This document shows positions 1-6,014 of a DNA stretch of 8,957 nucleotides, piece by piece (within the stretch, counting starts at the first letter, position 1; each line of letters opens with the position of its first letter). The stretch lies in assembly GCA_023433445.1 (NCBI GenBank), contig JAEZCS010000071.1:1-8957 (forward strand), in the 5' to 3' direction. Origin of the DNA: Pseudomonadota bacterium. GTDB lineage: Bacteria; Pseudomonadota; Alphaproteobacteria; Sphingomonadales; Sphingomonadaceae. A program made the translations under genes and the position numbers. A model generated the notes under the pieces. The model ran no database searches. It had not been told where the DNA came from and was given only the letters and a program-made list of their open reading frames with translations.

Positions 1-32
1 GTGCCGGTAAGCTCGGTAATCCGGGTCTTCAT
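1..32 (-). CDS. 5' end of a gene resembling nitronate monooxygenase (2-nitropropane dioxygenase-like), cut by window edge
   Basis: Only ten complete codons are visible, reading MKTRITELTG on the minus strand from an ATG at 32-30. This N-terminus closely resembles the usual opening of bacterial nitronate monooxygenases and related FMN TIM-barrel proteins (MKTRITELLGIxYPIIQGGM). The ID rests on that resemblance alone. A purine-rich ribosome binding site (AAAGGGGAA, 49-41) lies 8 nt before the ATG. The ATG at 40-38 is ruled out because it meets a stop after three codons. The gene starts 19 nt after the kinase stop, so it should be the third gene of the leftward operon. Family members oxidise alkyl nitronates, but many genome copies sit in acyl-CoA or ring-degradation clusters with unknown or enoyl-reductase-like roles. 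The FMN-binding and catalytic His regions lie outside the window. Confidence 0.55.
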   Translation of the reverse strand, partial: MKTRITELTG

Positions 33-40
33 TTCACCAT

Positions 41-49
41 TTCCCCTTT
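41..49 (-). promoter_or_regulatory. Ribosome binding site for the gene starting at 32
   Basis: The minus strand reads AAAGGGGAA, 8 nt upstream of the ATG at 32. It lies in the 19-nt gap after the kinase stop codon and fixes the start of the truncated gene at the left edge. Confidence 0.6.
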
Positions 50-51
50 AA

Positions 52-1110
52 TCAGGCCGCTTCCGCCTCGCTCCACCCCAGTTGGGCGAGCAGGGGATAT
101 TGCGCTGCCAATTCTTCTGCGTGCGCAGACGCCGCCGTTCCGCGCAGCGCCCGTGCCTTGATACCATGATAGATGGCAGCCAGCCGGAAAAGCGCGAAGG
201 CACGGTAGAAGCCGATATGGCCGATGCCGTCCCGCCCGGTCCTGCGGCAATAGGCGGCGATATAATCCTCTTCCGGCATCAGCTTCAGCGTGGCAAAGTC
301 AGCGCCGCGCAGGCCCGACAGGATGGCGGGCGGCAAGCGATACATAATCAGATGATTGACGAAATCCGCAAGTGGATGGCCCAGCGTCGAAAGCTCCCAA
401 TCCAGCACTGCGGCCACGCGCGGCTCGGTCGGGTGGAACACCATATTGTCGGCGCGATAATCGCCATGAACGATCCGGCTTTCATCGCCTGCAGGGATAT
501 TGGCTGGCAGCCATTCGATCAGCCTGTCCATATGGGCGTCGCGGCCCGCCGCTTCGTCGCTCAGATACTGGCGCGACCAACGGGCGATCTGCCGCTCGAA
601 ATAATTGCCCTTTTTCCCGAAATCATCGAGACCCAATGCTACTGGATCGAAATTGTGAAGTTGCGCCAAGGTCGCGTTCATGGCATCGAAATAGGCGATC
701 CGCTCTTCCGCCGGGACGGCTTCGAAACGGGAATTCCAGAAGACTCGGCCCTCGACGCACTCCATGACGTAGAACCAGCTGCCGATCACGGCATCGTCGG
801 TGCAAAGCCCATAGATGCGCGGCACCGGAAAACCCTCCTTGCCCAGCGCGCCCATAACCCGCGCCTCACGATCCACGGCATGGGCGCCCGGAACCGTCAC
901 ACCGGGCGGCTTGCGGCGCATGACGAAGGATCGCCCGGGTACGTCGAGCCGGAAAGTCGGATTGGACTGCCCTCCCTTGAACTGGCGAACGGTCAGCCGT
1001 CCCTCCACCTCCGGCACATGCTCCTTGAGCCATGCCTGCAACGCGCCTTCATCGAAACGGTGCGCCTCGCGCACGTCGGAAAGCCCGGCGTTCAGTTCCT
1101 CGGCATTCAT
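52..1110 (-). CDS. Phosphotransferase family protein (APH fold), probable hydroxyacyl-CoA kinase related to LvaA and the ACAD10/11 kinase domain
   Basis: The product has 352 aa and the aminoglycoside/choline-kinase fold. The N-lobe has a nucleotide-loop stretch FKGGQSN (residues 44-50) and RRK (65-67), which should supply the ATP-contacting lysine. The catalytic loop HGDYRADN (215-222) holds the presumed base D217 and metal ligand N222. The second metal motif is DWE (237-239), followed by the STLGHPLAD stretch typical of the acyl-CoA-dehydrogenase-linked branch. An in-frame ATG at 1155 exists, but the ATG at 1110 is preferred: it forms an ATGA overlap with the upstream dehydrogenase stop, has GAGGT 12 nt upstream, and gives a normal length. 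Tight coupling to an acyl-CoA dehydrogenase argues against antibiotic resistance and for phosphorylation of a hydroxyacyl-CoA, as in LvaA and the N-terminal part of ACAD10/11. That substrate class is inference. A cytosolic enzyme is expected, as no signal peptide is seen. Confidence 0.88.
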   Translation of the reverse strand: MNAEELNAGLSDVREAHRFDEGALQAWLKEHVPEVEGRLTVRQFKGGQSNPTFRLDVPGRSFVMRRKPPGVTVPGAHAVDREARVMGALGKEGFPVPRIYGLCTDDAVIGSWFYVMECVEGRVFWNSRFEAVPAEERIAYFDAMNATLAQLHNFDPVALGLDDFGKKGNYFERQIARWSRQYLSDEAAGRDAHMDRLIEWLPANIPAGDESRIVHGDYRADNMVFHPTEPRVAAVLDWELSTLGHPLADFVNHLIMYRLPPAILSGLRGADFATLKLMPEEDYIAAYCRRTGRDGIGHIGFYRAFALFRLAAIYHGIKARALRGTAASAHAEELAAQYPLLAQLGWSEAEAA

Positions 1111-2285
1111 GATCTGGCCAGCACCTCGCGCTTGATCTTCTTGGCGAGCGACCATTTATGGACCTCGGTCGGCCCATCATAAATGCGGAAAGCGCGAGTC
1201 TCGCGGAAGATCTGCTCGACGATCGTGTCATGGCTGACCCCGGTCCCGCCCATCACCTGAACACAGCGGTCGGCCACCCGGAACAGCGCTTCCGACACCG
1301 CCACCTTCGCCATCGAGCTTTCGGTGATCGCCTTTTCGCCCGCGTCCAATATGTCCGCGCACCAGTCGATCATAAGTTCGCACTGCTTCAGGTCGATAAG
1401 GTTGTCGGCCAGCATGAAGCCAACGCCCTCATGGTCGATCAGCGGCTTGCCAAATGCCTGCCGCTTCACCGCATAGGCCGCCGCAATTTCATTCGCACGG
1501 CTGGCGGCGCCCAGCCAGCGCATGCAGTGCGTCAGCCGTGCCGGGGCGAGCCGGACCTGCGCATAGGCAAAACCCTCATGGGGCGCGCCCAGCACCGCTT
1601 CAGGCGGCAGACGGAGGTTGTCGACCTTCACCACCGCATGGCCGCCCGGCATCGAACTGTCGATCGTACCGATCAGCCGCTCCTCTATCAGCGCCGGATG
1701 CGGCAGCGGTACCAGGAACATCGTGGCAGCCGCCGCGCCATCTTCGCGCTCCGTCTTGGCCATCAGGATCGCGAAGCTGGCCCCAGCAAACCCAGTGGCG
1801 AACGCCTTGCGCCCATTGACCACCCATTCCCCGCCCTCAAGCTTTGCAAGGGTCTGCATCATCGACGGGTCCGATCCCGTCCCGCCATCCTCCGCCGGTT
1901 CGGTCATCAGGAAGCAGGAGCGCCCGTTCCCGGCGATCATCGGATCGAGAAAGCGGCGCTTCTGTTCCTCCGTGGCGACCTTGCCCAGCAGGAACATATT
2001 ACCTTCGTCGGGCGCGTTGGTGTTGCAGGCAAGCGGCCCCAGCGGCGACAGCCCCGAAGCGCGCAGCACGCGCGCCGTCGCCCGGTGGCTCAGGTGCGTT
2101 CCGTCCGCGCGTATATGCGGCGTCAGGACACCTGCCTCACGCGCCTTGCCACGCATTTCCTGGACCAGCGCGTCCAGCGGACCATGATCATCCCGGCGGC
2201 CATCCGTCTCGTAGGGGATGACCATATTGCGGACGAAACTCTCGACCTTGCGGGCAATCGCCGCGTCATCGTCATGATCTGCCAT
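1107..2285 (-). CDS. Acyl-CoA dehydrogenase, ACAD10/11- and LvaC-like
   Basis: The product is a 392-aa FAD flavoprotein of normal family length. The motif CFLMTEPAEDGGTGSDPSMM (124-143) is the flavin and substrate-contact region. RQAFGKPL (275-282) is the conserved helix segment. QVMGGTGVSHD (343-353) is the FAD-binding loop. The C-terminal motif RIYDGPTEVHKWSLAK (367-382) has Asp370 where short- and medium-chain enzymes carry the catalytic Glu of IYEGT; a DGPxEVH motif is usual in the ACAD10/11-like branch. The start chosen is the ATG at 2285, with GGAG 6 nt upstream; a TTG extension to 2342 would cross the palindrome and has no clear ribosome site. It is the first gene of the leftward operon and overlaps the kinase by 4 bp. 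By analogy with LvaC it may act on a phosphorylated acyl-CoA to release phosphate and give an enoyl-CoA rather than perform a simple dehydrogenation. An ordinary dehydrogenase is the alternative. Confidence 0.92.
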   Translation of the reverse strand: MADHDDDAAIARKVESFVRNMVIPYETDGRRDDHGPLDALVQEMRGKAREAGVLTPHIRADGTHLSHRATARVLRASGLSPLGPLACNTNAPDEGNMFLLGKVATEEQKRRFLDPMIAGNGRSCFLMTEPAEDGGTGSDPSMMQTLAKLEGGEWVVNGRKAFATGFAGASFAILMAKTEREDGAAAATMFLVPLPHPALIEERLIGTIDSSMPGGHAVVKVDNLRLPPEAVLGAPHEGFAYAQVRLAPARLTHCMRWLGAASRANEIAAAYAVKRQAFGKPLIDHEGVGFMLADNLIDLKQCELMIDWCADILDAGEKAITESSMAKVAVSEALFRVADRCVQVMGGTGVSHDTIVEQIFRETRAFRIYDGPTEVHKWSLAKKIKREVLARS

Positions 2286-2308
2286 GGCCGTCTCCGCTTC
2301 TCTGGTTG

Positions 2309-2324
2309 CTTGGCGCTTGCCAAG
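2309..2324. promoter_or_regulatory. Candidate operator: 16-bp inverted repeat in the acyl-CoA dehydrogenase leader
   Basis: CTTGGC-GCTT-GCCAAG is a perfect 6-bp inverted repeat with a 4-nt centre, lying 24 bp before the dehydrogenase ATG in the region between the two divergent operons. Its size suits a dimeric helix-turn-helix repressor such as the TetR/FadR types that often control acyl-CoA genes. No regulator gene is in the window. It could instead form a short RNA hairpin in the leader. Confidence 0.4.
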
Positions 2325-2348
2325 GGAAGAAGCACAATGCAAGGTGTA

Positions 2349-2354
2349 ATTAGA
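2349..2354 (-). promoter_or_regulatory. Possible -10 box for the leftward operon
   Basis: The minus strand reads TCTAAT, matching TATAAT at five of six positions. I find no good -35 box at 16-18 nt upstream, so this is weak. If used, transcription would begin near 2342 and the inverted repeat at 2309-2324 would lie just inside the transcript. Confidence 0.2.
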
Positions 2355-2417
2355 AAGCCGTTGAAGAGCTTGGTGCCCCCCTTAGCGTAGCAGGTCGGGC
2401 GGAGAGGACCGATAAAG

Positions 2418-4004
2418 ATGAAGCAGCTGCAACTCCGCAAGGAAGTGCATCACGGCAGGTTGGTCGATTGCTATCAGGACCGACCCACAGACATTCACGC
2501 CATGTTCCTGGACGCTGTCAGGCGGTCGCCTAATGCCATCGCACTGGTCGAAGGCGAACAGCGGTGGAGCTACACCTTCCTCGCCGCCCGCGTCGCCATC
2601 TGCGCGGCGCGCCTGGCATCCCTCGGCCTGGCGGCTGGCGACAGGCTGGCGATCCTGCTCTCCAACCGCGCCGACTATTCCACCCTGCTGCTGGCCGCCG
2701 CGAGGCTCGGCCTGATCGCCGTTCCCATGAATATTCGCCAGCGCCCCCCCGAAACTGCCTATATGCTGAACGACAGCGGCGCGGCAGCGATCATCTATGA
2801 TGACGAGTTGGAGGAGCAGCTGCCCGCCCGCTCCGACCATCCACAATTGCATCACTGGCTGCGCTATTCGGACGAATCGACGCTATGGTCCAACGCCAAG
2901 GCCGAGCCGCTGACGGACGCCCCGCTCCGTTCCGCCGTAGGCGAAGATGATCCCTTCTGCATCCTCTACACGTCCGGCACTACCGGCCGTCCGAAAGGCG
3001 CGGCACTCACGCATCTCGGCCTCGTCACGATCTGCATCGGCAGCCAGCAGCATCTGGAATTGCGGGATGGCGAGTCGATGATCCTCGCCGTGCCAGCCTC
3101 TCATGTGACCGGCATCGGGCTAGTGCTGATGCTCAGCATCCGGGTGGCAGGCAAGGTGGTGATGGAGCAGGCATTCAAGGCCCGGCCCTTCCTGGAACTC
3201 GCGCAGGCTGAACGCATGAGCTACGCCATCATGGTTCCGGCCATGTACAAGCTGTGCCTGATGGAGCCGGACTTCACCGACTTCGACTTGTCGAGCTGGC
3301 GGATCGGTGCGTTCGGTGGCGCCCCCATGGCCGAATCCTGCATCGAGGCATTGGCCGCCCAGCTACCGCAATTGACCTTGGTCAACATCTACGGGTCAAC
3401 CGAAACTTCCTCTCCGGCCGTCATGATGCCGCTCGGCGAATGTCCCACTCATCCCGACAAAGTTGGCAAGGCCCTCCCTTACGCCGATATCCTCATCATG
3501 GATGAGGAAGGCCGCGAACTCCCGCGTGACGAACAGGGGGAGATCTGGATCGCCGGAGCGATGACCATACCGCGCTACTGGAACAACCCGGAAGCAACCG
3601 ACCGAGGCTTCACCGGCGGATATTGGAGGTCCGGCGACATCGGGACCATGGACGCAAACGGTTACATCCGCGTACTCGACCGGATGAAGGACATGATCAA
3701 TCGCGGCGGCTTCAAAATCTATTCGGTAGAGGTCGAAAACATGCTCATGTCCCATGAGGCCGTCACCGAAGCCGTCGTCGTGGGCAGACCTTGTCCCGTA
3801 CTCGGCGAGCGAGTCGAGGCCTTCGTAGTCGCCCCCGGCCAGGCAGACGGCAGCGCCTTGCGCGACTTCTGCGCACGAAATCTGTCCGACTACAAGGTCC
3901 CCGACCATGTCTACATCGTCGAGGGGCCGCTCCCCCGCAATCCCAACGGCAAGCTGCTGAAAACCGCCGTTCGTGATTGGCTGCCCGATGTTCAGCCGGC
4001 CTAA
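2418..4004 (+). CDS. AMP-forming acyl-CoA synthetase (class I adenylate-forming enzyme)
   Basis: The product has 528 aa, the normal length of a bacterial acyl/aryl-CoA ligase. It activates a carboxylic acid with ATP to an acyl-adenylate and then forms the CoA thioester. The motifs appear in order: phosphate loop YTSGTTGRPKG (184-194); YGSTE adenine/Mg motif (325-329); YWRSGD with the ribose-binding Asp407; hinge region DRMKDMINRGGFKI (421-434); and C-terminal NPNGKLLK with the adenylation lysine K512. The start is ATG 2418 with GGAGAGGA at 2401-2408, 9 nt upstream. It diverges from the acyl-CoA dehydrogenase/kinase operon and would supply acyl-CoA to it, the position LvaE holds in the levulinate pathway. 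Chain length or ring substrate cannot be read from motifs. No membrane segment or signal peptide is visible. Confidence 0.94.
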   Translation: MKQLQLRKEVHHGRLVDCYQDRPTDIHAMFLDAVRRSPNAIALVEGEQRWSYTFLAARVAICAARLASLGLAAGDRLAILLSNRADYSTLLLAAARLGLIAVPMNIRQRPPETAYMLNDSGAAAIIYDDELEEQLPARSDHPQLHHWLRYSDESTLWSNAKAEPLTDAPLRSAVGEDDPFCILYTSGTTGRPKGAALTHLGLVTICIGSQQHLELRDGESMILAVPASHVTGIGLVLMLSIRVAGKVVMEQAFKARPFLELAQAERMSYAIMVPAMYKLCLMEPDFTDFDLSSWRIGAFGGAPMAESCIEALAAQLPQLTLVNIYGSTETSSPAVMMPLGECPTHPDKVGKALPYADILIMDEEGRELPRDEQGEIWIAGAMTIPRYWNNPEATDRGFTGGYWRSGDIGTMDANGYIRVLDRMKDMINRGGFKIYSVEVENMLMSHEAVTEAVVVGRPCPVLGERVEAFVVAPGQADGSALRDFCARNLSDYKVPDHVYIVEGPLPRNPNGKLLKTAVRDWLPDVQPA

Positions 4005-4017
4005 AGTACATCCGTCG

Positions 4018-4046
4018 TTGTCATATCTTGCGGCGGCCGGTGAAAT
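4018..4046 (+). promoter_or_regulatory. Possible sigma-70-type promoter upstream of the oxygenase-SDR genes
   Basis: TTGTCA (4018-4023) and TGAAAT (4041-4046) are separated by 17 nt, in the 136-bp gap before the gene at 4141. The -35 matches TTGACA at five of six positions and the -10 matches at four of six. A bulged inverted repeat (GCCA/TGGC with inner GC/GC, 4075-4092) lies downstream and might be a regulatory site. Both are weak by eye. The size of the gap supports some independent control of these genes. Confidence 0.25.
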
Positions 4047-4140
4047 GCGTTAGGATGTTTTCATTAACCGATCCGCCAAAGCTTTCGCTGGCAACTGATC
4101 GAAACGACGGTCGGCGATATATGCACTCAGGAGAGTTTAC

Positions 4141-5187
4141 ATGACCACCCAGTTCCGCCCCGTGGCCCCGCCGCAGATCATCGAAAACGCCTACACCGAC
4201 GACCAGCATCGCCGCATGCTCAATATCGTGCGGGAAAACGGTCCCTGGTCCTTGATCCTGGCCCAACATTTCAAATCACCCGAAGAAGTCGTCGCCACCA
4301 CATCCGGCAGCTTGCCGGAGGGCTTCACGCCGACTTGGGACATGTTCCTCTCGCCGGTATTCCGGGGCTATTTCGCGCAAGGATCGACGGTTCAGTATCC
4401 CGAGATCGAAGACTGTTTCTTCAATCACAAATTCCTCGATCTCGTGCGCGGATACTGGAAAGCGGACTATGCCCGCCCGGACAATATGCTGTTTAACATT
4501 CAGGGACCCTCTCGCGGCAGCGACACGCCCCATGTAGACGCCACCCGTTTCCGCGGCATCTCCATGCAGACATCGCCAGTATGGCTGATGAACATCATGG
4601 TAAAATCGGGCCTGTTCGAACATTGGCGCGCGAAAAAGGCGCAGGTGATCACCTGGTATTACAAGGGTCAGGTCGGCGGCGGCTTCAACTATTGGCCCGA
4701 CGGTCCGCAGGGCCAGCCCGCCCAGATCAAGGCGCCGATGTGGAGCCGCGCCGTTGTCGTGGAAAACGAAATGATGTACCACACAGCCGAAGCCTGCGGT
4801 CCCACCGCGCTGCGCCAGCCCGAAGGCCTTGCGATCAACTCGCTCATGAGCGCCGACCCGCAAGACCCCAGTGGCTGGCAGATCACTACGGACGGCAAGG
4901 TCATCCAGAAGATACCGGAAGACGTATTTCGCTTCCTCATCCACTGGGGCGCGGACATCTTCATGGACTATAGCGAATTGAAGCGTTCGCTCGACCACAC
5001 CGACGATATCAGCAACGACCAGGTGTTCGACATGCTGATCGCAGACCTGCGTGCGCGGGGCGCCACCTTCGAGGTGCCGACCGATCCGCTCACCGATCAG
5101 CAGTTCATCCGTCTGCTGGTCCAGACCTATGATCCCGGCAAGCCGTCCATCTTCCCACCGGAACCGGAGGAAGCATTGGCGGCCTGA
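4141..5187 (+). CDS. Unassigned 348-aa protein, putative 2-oxoglutarate/Fe(II)-dependent oxygenase
   Basis: I do not recognise this protein as a named enzyme. It carries the spacing of the double-stranded beta-helix oxygenase triad: H131-x-D133 in TPHVD, a distal H214 in MMYHTAEACG, and R225 eleven residues later, where 2-oxoglutarate-binding Arg or Lys usually lies. The segment NMLFNIQGPSRGSDTPHVD (115-133) has the phytanoyl-CoA-dioxygenase style of a glycine-rich loop before HxD. The region after about 255 looks mostly helical. There is no signal peptide or membrane segment. CAGGAGAG at 4128-4135, 5 nt before the ATG, supports the start. Its stop overlaps the next SDR start by one base (TGATG), so the two are translationally coupled: a hydroxylation followed by alcohol oxidation or ketone reduction would fit. 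The gene is clearly coding; its function is inferred from four residues. Confidence 0.55.
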   Translation: MTTQFRPVAPPQIIENAYTDDQHRRMLNIVRENGPWSLILAQHFKSPEEVVATTSGSLPEGFTPTWDMFLSPVFRGYFAQGSTVQYPEIEDCFFNHKFLDLVRGYWKADYARPDNMLFNIQGPSRGSDTPHVDATRFRGISMQTSPVWLMNIMVKSGLFEHWRAKKAQVITWYYKGQVGGGFNYWPDGPQGQPAQIKAPMWSRAVVVENEMMYHTAEACGPTALRQPEGLAINSLMSADPQDPSGWQITTDGKVIQKIPEDVFRFLIHWGADIFMDYSELKRSLDHTDDISNDQVFDMLIADLRARGATFEVPTDPLTDQQFIRLLVQTYDPGKPSIFPPEPEEALAA

Positions 5188-5930
5188 TGGTGCGCACCTT
5201 CGGGCTGGAGGGCAGGACGGCGCTCATCACCGGCGCAAGCAGCGGGCTCGGTGCGCATTTTGCGCGCACGCTCGCTGCCGAGGGTGTGAAGCTTGTCCTC
5301 ACCGCGCGCAGGCGCGACCAGTTGGACAGCCTTGCCGCGTCGCTACCCAGCGCGCGGGCCATCCCGCTCGACGTGCAGGACGCCGCCTCGATCGATCGCT
5401 TGTGGGAAGAGGTCGGGGCCGTCGACATCCTGATCAACAATGCGGGCATCGCCCATACGGGGGCTCTGCTGGACCAGGGCGCAACGGAATTTGACCGGAT
5501 AATGAACACCAACGCGCGCGGAGCCTATCTCGTCGCGCGCGGGGCGGCACTGGCCATGGTTGCGGCAGGCAGGCCTGGCAGCATCATCAACATCGCGTCC
5601 ATCCTTGGCCTTCGACAGGGAGCTCAGCTCGGCCCCTACGCCATTTCAAAGGCCGCCATGGTTCAGATGACCAAGGTCATGGCGCTCGAATGGGCGCGCT
5701 ATGACATCCGCGTGAATGCCCTGTGCCCGGGCTATGTCCTGACGCCGCTGAACGAGCATGTCTGGGAAACAGATGTGGGCAAGGCGATGATCAACCGAAT
5801 CCCGCAACGGCGGATTGGAAGCCCGGAAGATCTCGATGGCGCCCTGCTGCTCCTCGCGTCGGACCTTGGCGCCTACATCACGGGCGCGGAACTGGTCGTC
5901 GACGGCGGCCATCTGATCAACTCGCTCTAA
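5187..5930 (+). CDS. Classical short-chain dehydrogenase/reductase (SDR)
   Basis: The product has 247 aa, the standard length for a classical SDR. The cofactor loop is TGASSGLG (15-22), the structural motif NNAG is at 84-87, and the catalytic residues are S138, Y151 and K155 (YAISK), with PGYVLTPL (181-188) after the active site. The run of arginines after strand beta-2 (41-43) suggests NADP(H) preference, an inference. It interconverts an alcohol and a ketone on an unknown substrate. The ATG at 5187 overlaps the preceding TGA by one base; GGAGG at 5166-5170 is too distant to be ideal, so coupling probably drives translation. In a levulinate-like pathway it would take the LvaD role of reducing a keto-acyl-CoA. 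It could equally oxidise the product of the upstream putative oxygenase. Confidence 0.93.
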   Translation: MVRTFGLEGRTALITGASSGLGAHFARTLAAEGVKLVLTARRRDQLDSLAASLPSARAIPLDVQDAASIDRLWEEVGAVDILINNAGIAHTGALLDQGATEFDRIMNTNARGAYLVARGAALAMVAAGRPGSIINIASILGLRQGAQLGPYAISKAAMVQMTKVMALEWARYDIRVNALCPGYVLTPLNEHVWETDVGKAMINRIPQRRIGSPEDLDGALLLLASDLGAYITGAELVVDGGHLINSL

Positions 5931-5951
5931 ACGCATCCGCCCTTCCGGAAC

Positions 5952-5963
5952 GCGCAGCTGCGC
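5952..5963. promoter_or_regulatory. 12-bp perfect palindrome between the two SDR genes
   Basis: GCGCAGCTGCGC is a perfect palindrome in the 84-bp gap, 2 bp before a TTGACG -35-like hexamer (5966-5971). No convincing -10 follows at the right distance. It could be a small operator or chance in GC-rich DNA. Confidence 0.2.
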
Positions 5964-6014
5964 TCTTGACGTTGGCGTGCTCCGTGTTGCTTCCTCGCTC
6001 ATGGAAGGAACCCG

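Noticed and set aside
52..1110. Reading the phosphotransferase as an aminoglycoside-resistance gene
   Set aside because: The fold is shared, but the STLGHPLAD-type motif and the overlap with an acyl-CoA dehydrogenase place it in the metabolic branch.
1111..1155. N-terminal extension of the kinase from the ATG at 1155
   Set aside because: The ATG at 1110 makes an ATGA overlap with the dehydrogenase stop and starts at the usual family position. The 15 extra residues look like read-back from the dehydrogenase C-terminus.
82..1182. Long plus-strand open frame opposite the kinase gene (366 codons)
   Set aside because: It is antisense to a gene with clear kinase motifs and its translation is rich in Arg, His and Pro without any family motif. 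Long antisense frames are common in high-GC coding DNA.
1158..2390. Plus-strand open frame of 410 codons opposite the acyl-CoA dehydrogenase
   Set aside because: It mirrors the real gene codon by codon and shows no recognisable domain.
4075..4092. Bulged inverted repeat GCCA-AA-GC-TTTC-GC-TGGC as a definite operator
   Set aside because: The stem is short and interrupted, so it is mentioned only with the possible promoter and is not claimed as a site.
4276..4998. Minus-strand open frame of 240 codons opposite the putative oxygenase
   Set aside because: The plus-strand gene has a strong ribosome site, coupling to the SDR and oxygenase-like motifs. The antisense product has no recognisable motif.
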